NCBI GenBank assembly: GCA_029961685.1
Contig: JARWKL010000008.1
Span: 23,097,981 to 23,161,980, forward strand
Source of the DNA: Aristolochia californica
Lineage: Eukaryota > Streptophyta > Magnoliopsida > Piperales > Aristolochiaceae
Length of the DNA stretch: 64,000 nucleotides
Reading direction: 5' to 3'
Shown here: piece by piece, positions 10,562-20,083 of the stretch
Layout: each line of letters starts with the position of its first letter
How positions within the stretch are numbered: position 1 is the stretch's first letter
Made by a program: the position numbers and the translations under genes
Notes under the pieces: model-generated
Told to the model about the DNA's origin: nothing
Seen by the model: the letters and a program-made list of their open reading frames with translations, nothing else
Databases searched by the model: none

Positions 10562-10919
10562 CTCCCCCTCAAGTTGGGGGTGAGAGAACATCATGAACTC
10601 CCAGCTTGCTACAAATTATATATAAAATATTTTTGTATAAAATGGCACATCTTCTAACACTCCCCCTCACGCTGGTGCATCCTTCCATGAGGCCTTGCTG
10701 GCAAAAGATAACTGAGAGTAAAAATCTCTCCTAGCCGCTAAGACATTGCTCCATACTCCAGTCTTAACTCATGTTGGATGTAGGGCACACTCCGTCTTCT
10801 GTAGGTAGTGTGTCTATCGGCATTGCTCTAAAATTTAAAACTTCTCCACCACCGTGTCCCACCACAGGACAACGACTCTCAAGTGGTAGGAGTAATAAAA
10901 GCCATTACGGGGCGGGGGA

Positions 10920-10933
10920 GGGGGGGGGGGGGG
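10920..10933 (+). repeat. G14 homopolymer
   Basis: Fourteen consecutive G after GGCGGGGGA. Similar G runs end elements A and B just before their 3' LTRs, so this may mark a lost polypurine tract, or it may be a simple homopolymer. Confidence 0.5.
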
Positions 10934-10952
10934 TAGTGGGATATTGATAATC

Positions 10953-11075
10953 ATGGTGTCCACACCGTGATATTTTTGGGAGTTAAATAAATGATGGTGT
11001 CCCAATCCGAGAACCGACTCTCATGGTGTCCCAACTATGATATTTTTTAGAGTCAAATAAATTATGGTATGAGAA
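10953..11075. repeat. Tandem repeat of about 70 bp, nearly two copies
   Basis: ATGGTGTCC...TGATATTTTT..GAGT.AAATAAAT.ATGGT recurs with a period of 70 bp. Confidence 0.65.
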
Positions 11076-12383
11076 AAGATACTAAGGCCACCTTTTCTTC
11101 AATAATAATGCCTCATCCAAAGAGACACAATAGCAGCAACTGAAATGGGTTTGGGCCCATATAACATGAACCAAAGTAATCCTTGTAAAATTGACCCATG
11201 AAATAATCTTATGAAGTATCTGTACCAAATAATATGCTGACCAAGGAATAATCTCTCAATAATTTAAAATAATAATCTAGCCAAAAAAGAATTTACTGAG
11301 TCGTGTCGAGTCAAATAGTAGATCAATATATCCGAGCCGTGGAAGAAATGTGTAAAAACTTGGATCTGGATAGGTATACCGAGATAAAAAATAAGTGGGG
11401 TCATGTCAGAGTTAACTCAATTGAAACAGAACCTCGGGTGGCAAGTTCGCTGGCTTGACTTGGGTGAGAGTCCGGTCTGAGTTTCGGTAGGCACTGAACC
11501 GGCCCTTGATTAAGTCAATTTCCTAAGTTAAGAAAAATCAATAATGCAACAATGCCTTCTTCTTCCCCCCGCTTCTGAACAAAGAGGAAAACCAGAGGGA
11601 AACTTTTTGACAGTAGTAGAATATATCTCCGGGAGATTCAGTAGAGGAACTTTCCAAACAGGGATGACAGCCAACCCGGCAATGAAACCAGCGGAATCTT
11701 CCTGGAATAATCCAGCCACCAAAGGCGAGATCCAGCTAATTACTGGAATATCAATTTGAGGAGACAAATACTTTTTAAAATAAGAATAACAGAGGCAGTG
11801 ACAAATTAGTTTCCATAAACAACTCGGGCAGCAATAGAATCAACGGAGTTTGGTGTCATCGTCTTTGGCAACAACAACGTCATCTTCAGAAAAACAAAAC
11901 CTCGACATAATGGCAAGGTAGCACTGGGAACTAGCATGAATTATAGCAAATCAGCCATGTTGATTCGTTGTCCAGAAACGACAACTTAGTATGGAAGACA
12001 TTGTTAAAAAAACTAACGGCATAGATCAAGGACATGGCCCTAAAGTTCTCCTGTGCATATCGACAATGCTAACCTTTTTCTAAAGTGCCATTTTTTGGGG
12101 CTTATTGGCTTGGCCTTTTAATTCTACGGTATGCAGTAGAGTAATAGATGACAACAATAATCTCCTTCTCGGATCACTGGACAGAACAACGATGATGCTT
12201 AATCAAAGTAGAGTCTAAATAATTCTTGGAATAGTTATGGCAGAGAGGCTTGGTAATGGCAGAGTAATACCAGGCAATAAGAGAAAATAATCAACAAAAC
12301 AAAAAAAAATAATATTCAGCAACTATGGGAAAAAGAAGATGAATGAAACGTAAAAAACCATAGCCGAAATCCTGAAAATCAAA

Positions 12384-12395
12384 GCTCTGATACCA
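12384..12395 (-). promoter_or_regulatory. Primer binding site, initiator-Met tRNA type
   Basis: GCTCTGATACCA, followed two bases later by TGGATTTTCAAG, which could be the start of a minus-strand 5' LTR (12398 onward) that the Copia insertion at 12559 interrupts. Confidence 0.6.
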
Positions 12396-12397
12396 CT

Positions 12398-12558
12398 TGG
12401 ATTTTCAAGACTCCATGGATTTAGCTCGTGGAGAAAAAGGGAAAGGGACTCATTGGGAGAAAATGAGAGGAAGAAGAGTTTATGGACATGATGTCTTAAC
12501 CCTTCTCCTAAAGCTCAATTTATAGATTAATCAAACTACTATATTATAATAATACCCC
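12398..12558 (-). repeat. Partial LTR-like sequence interrupted by Copia element
   Basis: Starts TGGATTTTCAAGACTCC beyond a primer site. It is cut at AATACCCC by the Copia element, and sequence beyond that element resumes with CCCCTGAACTTAGGG at 21292. The assignment is tentative because no partner LTR is evident. Confidence 0.4.
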
Positions 12559-12946
12559 TGTAGAATTTAGGATTTCATGAGAGGAAATTTAGATCAACGA
12601 GGAAGAAGAAGAAGAAAAGATAAGGAAAGAAGAAGAAGAAGGACGTAGAAGGAGATAGTTTGGATTAAGGGAGAAGAGGTTTGCGTCAAGAGGAGAATGA
12701 GAGCTGAACGAATTTGTGGAAGGAGAGGAGAGAGCTTCAATACTCTACCTCTTAGCCAATGCCTTTACTTATAGTCTTTACAATACCCTTAGGGCTATAA
12801 CTTGATGAAACAAAAGACATAAAAAAACACATATTTACACCCCTATGCCATCTTTAAGAAAAAACACCATATTTCACACATATGCCACTCCTTTGATGTG
12901 TGGGTTTCTTGTCTTAAGCTTGTGGGTTTGAGCCCATCTTCCAACA
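12559..12946 (-). repeat. Copia 3' LTR
   Basis: 388 bp, TGTAGAATTTAGG to CTTCCAACA; followed by CTCCCCCTCATTCTGGAGG, the complement of the polypurine tract and the pol end. Confidence 0.9.
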
Positions 12947-12953
12947 CTCCCCC

Positions 12954-13319
12954 TCATTCTGGAGGAGACAAGACATCATAAATACCCAGCTTGCCACATA
13001 TAAAAGATAGGATTTTAGATGTAACCGGTTTAGTGAGAATATCAGCTACTTGCTCTTGAGATGAAACATGTTTGAGGGAGATGATTCCTGTTTGAAACTT
13101 CTCCCATATAAAGTGACAATCCACCTCAATATGTTTCGTTCTTTCATGGAAAACTGAATTCGAAGTAATATGAATGGTTGCTAGATTATCACAATGCAGA
13201 CCCATGAAACCCTTTTTATAAAAATCTAATTCGGTAAGAAGTGTCCTCACCCATAAGAGTTCACTAACTGTATGGGCCATAGCCCTATATTCTGCTTCGG
13301 CGTTAGATCTTGCAACCAC
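12954..13319 (-). pseudogene. pol: Copia RNase H domain
   Basis: An open frame of about 120 codons with the typical Copia RNase H signatures: ARSNAEAEYRAMAHTVSELL, then LHCDNLATIHITSNSVFHER, TKHIEVDCHFIWEK and VSSQEQVADILTK. It degrades the RNA strand of the RNA/DNA hybrid in the family. The frame is intact here but is cut off from RT by upstream breaks, so the polyprotein as a whole is dead. Confidence 0.9.
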
Positions 13320-14400
13320 ATTTTGCTTCTTACCTTTTCATGTAACCAAGTTTCCTCCAACCAGATTACAATATCTTGATTTAGATTTTATATTATCAGG
13401 TGATCCAGCCCAATCTGCATCTGAGAAGCCTTCTATGTTGAAGTGCCCATGTTTTTTATATAGCAATCCTCTTCCTGGAGCTCCTTTTAGGTATCATAAT
13501 ATTCTCTCTAAGGCCTGCCAGTGGGTAATCTATGGTTTGTGCATGAATTGACTCACCACACTTACAACATATGAGATGTTCGACCTAGTTACCGTGACAT
13601 GGATCAGTTTTCCCACGAGTGTTTGATATTGGCAATCTTCTCCATTTATGGCACACAATTTTACATTTGTATCCATAGGTGTGTCAACTGGTCGACAACC
13701 CTTCATTCCTATTTTTTCGAGGAGATCTAGGACATATTTCCTTTGAGACAGGATTATCCCATGCTTAGATTGAAGAACTTCTATGCCCAAGAAATATTTA
13801 AGCATACCCAGATCTTTAGTCTTGAATTCCTAACATATTATCTTCTTCACTTCTTGTATGCTCTGAGCATCATCACCAGTTAAGATAATATCATCAACAT
13901 ACACAACCAATAATATTTTTCCTTTGACAGTATCTTTATAATATTCCGAATGATCAACCGAGCACTAACGAAAACCAAAACGTAGAAGTGCTTGACTAAA
14001 TTTATCAAACCAAGCCTGAGGGGACTGCTTAAGTCCATATAAAGATTTTTTTAACTTGCATACCGACTCCGTCTCAACCACATAACTAGGTTTTGAACCA
14101 TATAAATTTTATCACTTATATCACCATTTAAAAAAATATTTTTAACATCCAATTGATATGCAGACCATGATGAGTTAGCAACAATAGATAAGATGATGCG
14201 TACCAAATTCAATTTTGCAACAGGAGAGAAGGTTTCCTCATAATCGATCCCATAGCACTGAGTATAACCTTAAGCAACTAGTCGAGCTTTAAGATGAGCA
14301 ACCGATCCATCCAGATTATTTTTTTATCAAAATTACCCATTTACAACCAACAGGTCTTTTACCTGTCAGGAGTGGATGATAAGGCAACTAATGGTGGAAG
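13320..14400 (-). pseudogene. pol: Copia reverse transcriptase, broken
   Basis: Read on the minus strand, fragments in order are [54 protein letters not shown] (near 13880-13925, the YVDD catalytic motif) and LGMLKYFLGIEV followed by GCRPVDTPMD (13530-13805). Several stops and frameshifts occur. The catalytic Asp pair in YVDD is present. Confidence 0.85.
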
Positions 14401-14800
14401 AGTGAAGTAGTACAAACCCCCCTTTTCATGGCCGCCACCAATCTGCTTTGTAGTGAGATCCTAAAATACGCAAGAAGACGGTGAGAAGGTGACATAGCAA
14501 TTTAACTGTTTGGTTAATTGACTAAAAAAGAGAAAATTTAATGGAAATTGAGGGACAAACAAAACATCTTGAAGAGGAATAGACGAGGTAAGAGAAGAGA
14601 AACATTTGCCAAGGACCTTGGTTTGGGTACCATTAGCAATAGTAACGAATTTCTGAGGAAGTCAAGGAGATAATGACTGAAACAGGTGGTTGTTACCTTA
14701 TAGATGTTCGGAGGCCCCGGAGTCTATGATCCAAGAGGAAGAGGATGAAGAGGAAGAAAGCATACCTGAGGCAATAGTAGTAGCAGCAGTAGATAATGGG
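14401..14800 (-). pseudogene. pol: Copia protease and pre-integrase segment; integrase core absent
   Basis: Minus-strand reading gives SSSSSWIIDSGASEHL (the DSGAS aspartic protease site), then VTIANGTQTKVLGK, DVLFVPQFPLNFLF and GGGHEKGGLYYF, the segment just before integrase. The integrase catalytic core expected next is missing, and the sequence joins directly to RT. Confidence 0.75.
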
Positions 14801-14864
14801 GGAATGGAATATTCCATTAAGGACTTCATTTTCTGAAATGCAACATAATCTTCAGCAGTAAGAG

Positions 14865-15306
14865 TCATATTTTCGGAGTAAGAGTCAGCCTTTTCTTCAT
14901 GTTTCTCAACACTAACAGAGATTGGGTTAGTCGTGGCCCAATCAGGCTTGCCATGAAGTTTCTAGCATGTTGCCACAAGGTGGTTCTGATCACCACAATA
15001 AGTGCGAAGTTGAGGCTTAGTACGGGAATTATTTGGACCCGTTCGACCACCTCTATTTTCTGCCCCCTTCAAAGTTCTACCTCCTCTTATATTTCTGCCC
15101 CGTCCTCGGTATGATGAAGATGTACCCCGATTGCCGAAAAACATCGCTAATGGAGCATCAATAGGAGAAGGAGGGGATGGATCAGGTATCCGTAGTAATG
15201 TAGCACTAATGTCATCAAAGGATGGAAGAGCGGAGGAACTTAGAAGCTGAGTTTTAGCAACCTCAAGGTAAGGTTTAATATTCGACAAGCAAATAGCTGC
15301 TGCCAA
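14865..15306 (-). pseudogene. gag: Copia gag C-terminal part with zinc knuckle
   Basis: The minus-strand frame contains LPSFDDISATLLRIPDPSPP, an Arg/Gly-rich stretch (SSSYRGRGRNIRGGR) and TYCGDQNHLVATC, a zinc knuckle whose first Cys is replaced (CxxC expected, Y-C seen). It binds RNA in the capsid. Following frames are broken. Confidence 0.75.
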
Positions 15307-15804
15307 GGCTTCTCGTTGTCATTCTTGAACGACAATGTCAGTGGAGAATGGTTGACCTATTTTCCATTATTGGAGAAGTCCCCGAAATCGGGCCAAAAAT
15401 TCATGAATATTATCTCCATGTTTAGTATGCGGCATACTTTGTAAGACATCATATACCCTTTGTAATGAGGCAGTACTCGAGTAAAGCTTAGCACAAGTGT
15501 CCCACATGTCCTTGGCTGTTTCCAAATATACCACATTATTAGCCACATGCTCTTCCATGCTATTGATGAGCCAACTTATAACCATGTTATCATTTTTAAC
15601 CCACTTGTGGTAGACTTCATCTTCTTCATCAATCGGAGGAGGGGATTTAATAACGTGGCTTAAAAGGTTACGAGTAATGAGAACCCTCCGTACCGATTGT
15701 GACCAGCTAAGGTAATTGGAGAGACCTCTAAATGGAATCATAGTAATACAGAGTATATCACTCTTATTACTATTGTGTCTACTCTCCATGATGAGGTAAG
15801 TCAA
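15307..15804 (-). pseudogene. gag: Copia gag N-terminal capsid domain
   Basis: The frame of 145 codons from 15804 contains IPFRGLSNYLSWSQSVRRVL, KWVKNDNMVISWLINSM, AKDMWDTCAKLYSS and MPHTKHGDNIHEFLARFRGL, the usual Copia gag pattern (Leu-x-Tyr-x-x-Trp, Val/Ile-x-x-Trp-Leu, Trp-x-x-Leu). It stops at 15367 and a frameshift leads to the next piece. Confidence 0.85.
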
Positions 15805-16192
15805 ATGTGGAGGTCAAGGGAAGGGGCCTTCTTCAAATAACAATTACTCAATGTAATTTGAAGAACCCGTGGACCAAATCAGTCACCTAAAAAAATTTCC
15901 TTCACGAGAGCAAGCACCAAATTATCAAAAAATTTGTGCCTTTAGCAAGTGAGAATAAGATCCAGCCATCACTCAATTCCTCTTATATTCTTAAAAACAA
16001 AGAGGAGAAGGTAGATGCAACCGATTAGGCCTTAATCCAAACTCCAACACCAACTGAGAGAGAGAAAAAATATTTAGAGATAATTTAAAAAGCAAATCAA
16101 GACACTTGGAAGAAAATTTATCTCCTATTTATCTTCAGCTCATGGGAATACTTCAACGTAAAAAAAATTCAATTGTTGAAGTTCAAGAGAAA
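15805..16192 (-). other. Copia 5' untranslated region, part 1
   Basis: AT-rich sequence without a recognisable frame between the gag start and element X. It ends in AGAAA (16188-16192), the left copy of the target duplication of X. Confidence 0.6.
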
Positions 16193-16494
16193 TGTTAAGC
16201 CCGTGATCAAACACAGGAAGGAAGAAGATGAAGGTGAAGAATCGTTGTGAGGTTTTGAGCCTTTGAAGGGAGCTCAACCCTGGACCTAGAAAGGGAGAAT
16301 CCTATCTTGCTAACAACTAATTGGATTAATGCTTCCCTATTACTCAACCCGACCTCCCTATAAAAGGATTAGGGAACGCATACACACAGAGGCCTAAATC
16401 GAAGGCCACAAGTATTAAGAAAATTATATAAAAACCGTTCTAATACATAAATTGGAAAATGCATTAATTAAATCCTGCTATGGGGTCCATAAAA
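16193..16494 (-). repeat. Element X 3' LTR
   Basis: 302 bp from TGTTAAGCCCGTGATC to GGGGTCCATAAAA; the last bases carry one change relative to the partner (CATAACA). Confidence 0.9.
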
Positions 16495-16560
16495 TCACTC
16501 TCCTCCTGGAGAACGAGCTTGCCCTCAAGCTAGAAAGTAGGTTTGCTTGCCCATGTCGAC
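16495..16560 (-). other. Retained Ty3 pol tail in element X
   Basis: The complement of CCTGGAGAACGAGCTTGCCC corresponds to KLEGKLVLQE, the form of the FELEDKLFLQ pol end found before the 3' LTR of A, B and C. The same tail with nearly the same neighbouring bases (GCAAGCAAACCTAC / GTCAAGCACACCTAC in element sense) is in element Y. Confidence 0.75.
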
Positions 16561-16768
16561 ATCTCCATCTATGCACAAGCGTCAACCGCAGTAGCAGCGT
16601 CAGCCCGCTGGACTACAAAAGTAGAGCAACCAAGCAGAGGAGCAAAATAATTTATTTACTTATTTTTTTATTGGATTATGAAATGGTCTTGTCAACCAAA
16701 ACCCGGAGCATGTCAGGAACCTCATCACTACAAATTTATCTTATGTCAGTACCATGCAATGCAGCGGG

Positions 16769-17103
16769 TCAAAAACCAGGTGGCTCAGCATGTGACATGT
16801 CTGTGGAGACCGGGTGATCATCCTTATACTCATCACTGTGTTTAGTCACCTGGGCAGACTCCTTGTGTTGTCCCCAATAGCTATGTGCTTCATGATGGTT
16901 GCTGAGAGAAAATCCAGGTGGTTCACGGGGCTCACCACCAGAACACGGATTCTTTGTGTGAGGAGAAACTGTAAGAGATCCGTGACAGTCCATCTCATCA
17001 GATTGTTGATTGTTGGGCAACAATAAGTCTTCAGCTGGTTCCTTCCCCTTTGGGTTTGATAATTGGTTGTAAACATTTTCAACTGCCTCTGCAATTTCAT
17101 TTT
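16769..17103 (-). pseudogene. Captured sequence of unknown origin, C-terminal part
   Basis: Read on the minus strand a frame gives SSDGLKNEIAEAVENVYNQL, then acidic/Ser-rich sequence with GGEPREPPGFSLSNHHEAHS and SHAEPPGF. It has the look of a real plant nuclear-protein coding sequence (codon-like, no early stop), and PPGF occurs twice, but I do not recognise the parent gene. It joins the 17104-17604 frame by a frameshift. Confidence 0.4.
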
Positions 17104-17604
17104 TCAGGCCATCACTTGAGCTAATAACAGCCCACAGAACCAGGGGAGGGTGCTGGTTTGACCATCCCCAGGAAAACCTGCTGTTGATGCAGCTCTTCTG
17201 ACAACACCACTGTCAAAGTGCATCAGGACAATTATATCAGCGTAGTCTTCGACATGTCGTATGGTAGCTTCCAGAGGTTCTCCTTTTGGTGCTGTACAAA
17301 ATTTCTGAGCCTGATCTGTTTTCAAAACTTCAACCCTTGAGTTCACCTCAATAATAAAGCAAACTGGCAAACCTTCACCATAGGCAACAACTTCTGTGCA
17401 TTCGAACTTAATAAAAAAAAGATTGCCAAATTCAATTCCAGGTTCTGCTGCAGGGTTGACATCTTGTACAGAACTAGACTTTATTTCTGCTGTCTCAACT
17501 GAGGCACTTCTAATATCAGAAACATGCAGCACTGATTCCGCATGCTCCTCATACCCAAGAGTAGGTTGAGCTTGACTGTATACTTCTGCATGCTTCCCAA
17601 TTGG
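17104..17604 (-). pseudogene. Captured sequence of unknown origin, fused in frame to VSR fragment
   Basis: The open frame that begins in the vacuolar sorting receptor fragment runs on for about 165 codons: KHAEVYSQAQPTLGYEEHA, IEFGNLFFIKFECTEVVAYG and HVEDYADIIVLMHFDSG can be read. The family is not known to me. Absence of stops over this length suggests former coding sequence. The in-frame fusion with VSR is a chimera made inside the element. Confidence 0.45.
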
Positions 17605-17736
17605 CATCAGCATGTCACACTGAGGCCCACGCTGATCATTGCTATGGGTCCACAAGGCATACTTTACCCGGTCGTCTGGGTGGGGCACTGCTACTGTCCA
17701 GTCAAGGTGCACATAAACCATAGCCCCACTGGCAAT
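17605..17736 (-). pseudogene. Captured vacuolar sorting receptor fragment
   Basis: The minus strand reads IASGAMVYVHLDWTVAVPHP followed by DDRVKYALWTHSND and a Cys-containing end (GPQCDML). From family knowledge this is the luminal segment of plant vacuolar sorting receptors (VSR/BP-80) just after the protease-associated domain, where DW..A.PHPDDRV.Y..WTNSND..G..CDML is highly conserved. In the cell these type I membrane proteins sort soluble cargo to the vacuole. Here about 44 codons survive, with Cys to Arg in the DECG-like part. The rest of the receptor (thioredoxin-like and EGF domains, membrane segment) is absent. It is joined in frame to unrelated sequence on the C-terminal side. Confidence 0.75.
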
Positions 17737-18542
17737 ATAGCCTGCTGTGCAGAATCAAGAAATCTATCTCCATACTTTGCAGAACCAAGAAATGACAAAT
17801 TTGTGAATCTCCTATCACAGCAGGGCTGTTAGAACTACCAGTTATGAGAGCATATAGACCACGCAACACCTTCACTGCAAAAACCTTGCGTGAAGTAGTT
17901 AGTCCAAACTCATAAACCAATTCATTCAGCTGCTCATCATCTGTGCTGTTAATCAGGGTCTGCCAGCACAGGTTCACCCATTGGAACTTCGCTACAGTCG
18001 CCTTAAAAATGAATGAAACAGACACGTTTGTCCTGCATCCATTAGTCTCCATTCCCTGAAACTCCATGAATGAAACAGACTCGCCATTATTGAGTGCATC
18101 CCCAACATCATAATTCGTCCACAAAAAAAATGACAGCATAAAAAAATATGAAACATGTCCTTCAGCCACACGTGCTGTAGAAATTGGAAGAGGCTCATTG
18201 CTGTTGTGCCTAGCCGTAGAAAAAAAAAAACATCCAAAACAAATATTTCATGGCCGAGCAACATACATGGGATCCAAAGCAGATTTACTATTACTGCGGG
18301 AAGAACGAAAAAGAACAAACGCACTGGTTCTGTTCCCATCAACCGTAATAAAATTTTTCACCCATCGCATTTTCAGTACCGTTGCCAGAAAACCCAAAAA
18401 GTTTCCATCACGCATTGCATATAGGCAAACCCGAATTCTAGAAAAATTGTTCTGTTGCTCTGCGGCTCGGAACAGAAACCCACCATCCTTAATTTTAGGG
18501 CAGCATTGCTGCTGCTCCGGGCCTGGGAGCCCCATCAACTGC
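17737..18542 (-). pseudogene. Captured sequence of unknown origin
   Basis: Minus-strand frames include FQWVNLCWQTLINSTDDEQL and LVYEFGLTTSRKVFAVKVLR in one frame, NLSFLGSAKYGDRFLDSAQQ in another, and near 18540-18250 GGFLFRAAEQQNNFSRIRVC. They look like separate exon-like pieces but I cannot name the parent genes, and frames change several times. Confidence 0.35.
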
Positions 18543-18591
18543 CTGGAAGAACCAAATTAAGCGTAAAATAGATGACGTTGCAAAAGCTTAC
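18543..18591 (-). other. Short intron-like segment
   Basis: In element sense a GTAAGC ... TTCTTCCAG interval of 49 nt separates two better coding-like stretches. Plant introns are usually longer than about 70 nt, so this may be a chance match or a shortened intron. Confidence 0.25.
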
Positions 18592-19415
18592 CCCCAATTG
18601 CGTGGGCGAGGGTTCCCCACTGGATTTTCGAGAGCTAGCTTGGGACTGAGAGTGAGAATCGCGAAGCCAAAGCCCACCTGAGTTGTTTCCGACGGCGCTT
18701 CTGCTGTGTCCGGTGGACTCTTGTGTCTGCTAGTGCTTGTAGATTTTCCGAGATCGAGGAAGGAGGGCCGAATTGATTCGCTGTGACCGAGTCAGATTGG
18801 AATGCTTCCGTCTGCTGTGTGGGATGATTTTCTGCTGGCCTTGAGAAGGGGATTTGGGAGGTCGAACCCAAATCAGCCTGTATCGACGATATTTGGGCAA
18901 AAAATTCTTCCGATTTCCCAAAATCTTGGTCCCCGCAGGTAGATTTGGGAGTTCAGAAAGCTGTTCTGAGACTACGAGCTTTCTGACTGGAGGTGTCTGT
19001 TGTTCAGGAAGACCTATGGCATCCAGTGAGAAAGGGTTTGACAGAAAACTCCCTTCCGTGCTCGCCGACGAAGGTTGTGCGGGGGATCCTTCCAATTTCG
19101 GACTTGTTGAGTCCCCAATTTCGGATGTCGCCGCCGCTAGAGATACATAGCGCTCGCTGATTTTTTGCGTTGCTCGCCCGTTCGAGACAAAGCCAGAACA
19201 AATCCGCTGGAGAGACAGATGCAGTTGCTGGAGACGCAGAGCAAGTTGCTTCCTTGCCCAAAATGTTTTTATGTAAGTTGCATGCCATTCCCGCATTCTT
19301 TCCCCTCCATTGAAGAGAGGTGCCCTCACTGCCACTCTTACCATTTCTAAGGACACCGACCTCCATTCTTCTGGGGATACTTCTCTATGAATTCTTCGTG
19401 GCTCATTGTGTTCCC
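18592..19415 (-). other. Open frame downstream of primer site in element X
   Basis: From the primer site a 230-codon frame runs without stop (18730-19428): VSEREHNEPRRIHREVSPEE, EMVRVAVRAPLFNGGERM, FWARKQLALRLQQLHLSLQR. It sits where gag should be, but has no gag core, no zinc knuckle and no motif I know. It is basic and Ser/Arg-rich toward its end. A second frame (18635-18871) overlaps its 3' end. It could be a captured 5' exon or a diverged element-specific protein. Confidence 0.35.
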
Positions 19416-19427
19416 GCTCTGATACCA
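19416..19427 (-). promoter_or_regulatory. Element X primer binding site
   Basis: GCTCTGATACCA, two bases from the LTR start at 19430; initiator-Met tRNA type. Confidence 0.9.
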
Positions 19428-19429
19428 AT

Positions 19430-19731
19430 TGTTAAGCCCGGGATCTAACACAGGAAGGAAGAAGATGAAGGTGAAGAATCGTTGTGAGGTTTTGAGCCTT
19501 TGAAGGGGGCTCAACCCTGGACCTCGAAAGGGAGTATCCGACCTTGCTAACAACTAATTGGATTAATGCTTCCCTATTACTTAGCCCGACCTCCCTATAA
19601 AAGGATTAGGGATCGCATATACACAGAGTCCTAAACCGAAGCCCACAAGTCTTAAGGAAATTACATAAAAACCCTTCTAATACATAAACTGGAAAATGCA
19701 TTAATTAAACCATGCTATGGGGTCCATAACA
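19430..19731 (-). repeat. Element X 5' LTR
   Basis: 302 bp from TGTTAAGCCCGGGATC to GGGGTCCATAACA, followed by AGAAA (19732-19736), the second copy of the target duplication. Confidence 0.9.
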
Positions 19732-19736
19732 AGAAA

Positions 19737-20083
19737 CAACAAAGGGTAAGTGAATGCTGAAATTTCATCAAACATATAATAAGCATCCAACAACATAACA
19801 CAAACCCATGAGCACCATTAAGTAGGAGAAGTTACAGCAGCATGTGCTGGAATTCTACCTCAAATGAGATCGATCCAAGTTACATAAAGGTAACCGAATC
19901 TCAACCATTAATCTTAATAAGACACAAACAACAAATGATCTTGATTAAACTTGTAATTGATTTACAAGAAGATCAAGATTATAACATCATTTTAGTCATA
20001 AAAATAAATCTTCACAATATGTAAAGATTTATCTTGACTTGATGTGATTCAAATTTCAAGAAGTAGAAAAACTGTAAAGAGGA
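19737..20083 (-). other. Copia 5' untranslated region, part 2
   Basis: AT-rich non-coding sequence between element X and the triplicated junction. I see no gene. Confidence 0.5.

Larger units (their letters stand above)
10562..12383 (-). other. LTR-element interior without recognisable genes
   Basis: After CTCCCCCTCAAGTTGGGG at 10562 there is a second LTR-like end (CTTCTAACA at 10650-10658) followed by CTCCCCCTCACG. From there to 12383 I find no gag or pol in any frame. The short overlapping frames near 11530-11760 on both strands have no recognisable motif. The primer-site complement at 12384 suggests this is the interior of a large non-coding (LARD-like) or fully decayed minus-strand element. 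Confidence 0.4.
16193..19731 (-). mobile_element. Element X: non-autonomous LTR element with captured host sequence
   Basis: A complete 3539-bp element with 302-bp LTRs at both ends, a perfect 5-bp target duplication AGAAA (16188-16192 and 19732-19736), a primer site at 19416-19427 and a retained Ty3 pol tail next to the 3' LTR. The interior of 2.9 kb has no gag-pol. It carries a vacuolar sorting receptor fragment and other exon-like sequence of unknown origin. In element sense the LTR starts TGTTATGGACCCCATAGC, like the LTRs of B and Y. By eye the LTRs differ at about 25 of 302 positions. The layout resembles maize Bs1 and other gene-transducing LTR elements. Confidence 0.85.

Noticed and set aside
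11528..11767. Overlapping open frames on both strands
   Set aside because: No motif, no codon signal, and both strands are open over the same bases, as happens by chance.
18155..18560. Plus-strand frames of 89 and 120 codons in element X
   Set aside because: They overlap each other, have no motif, and lie antisense to the element; the minus strand has the better exon-like reading.
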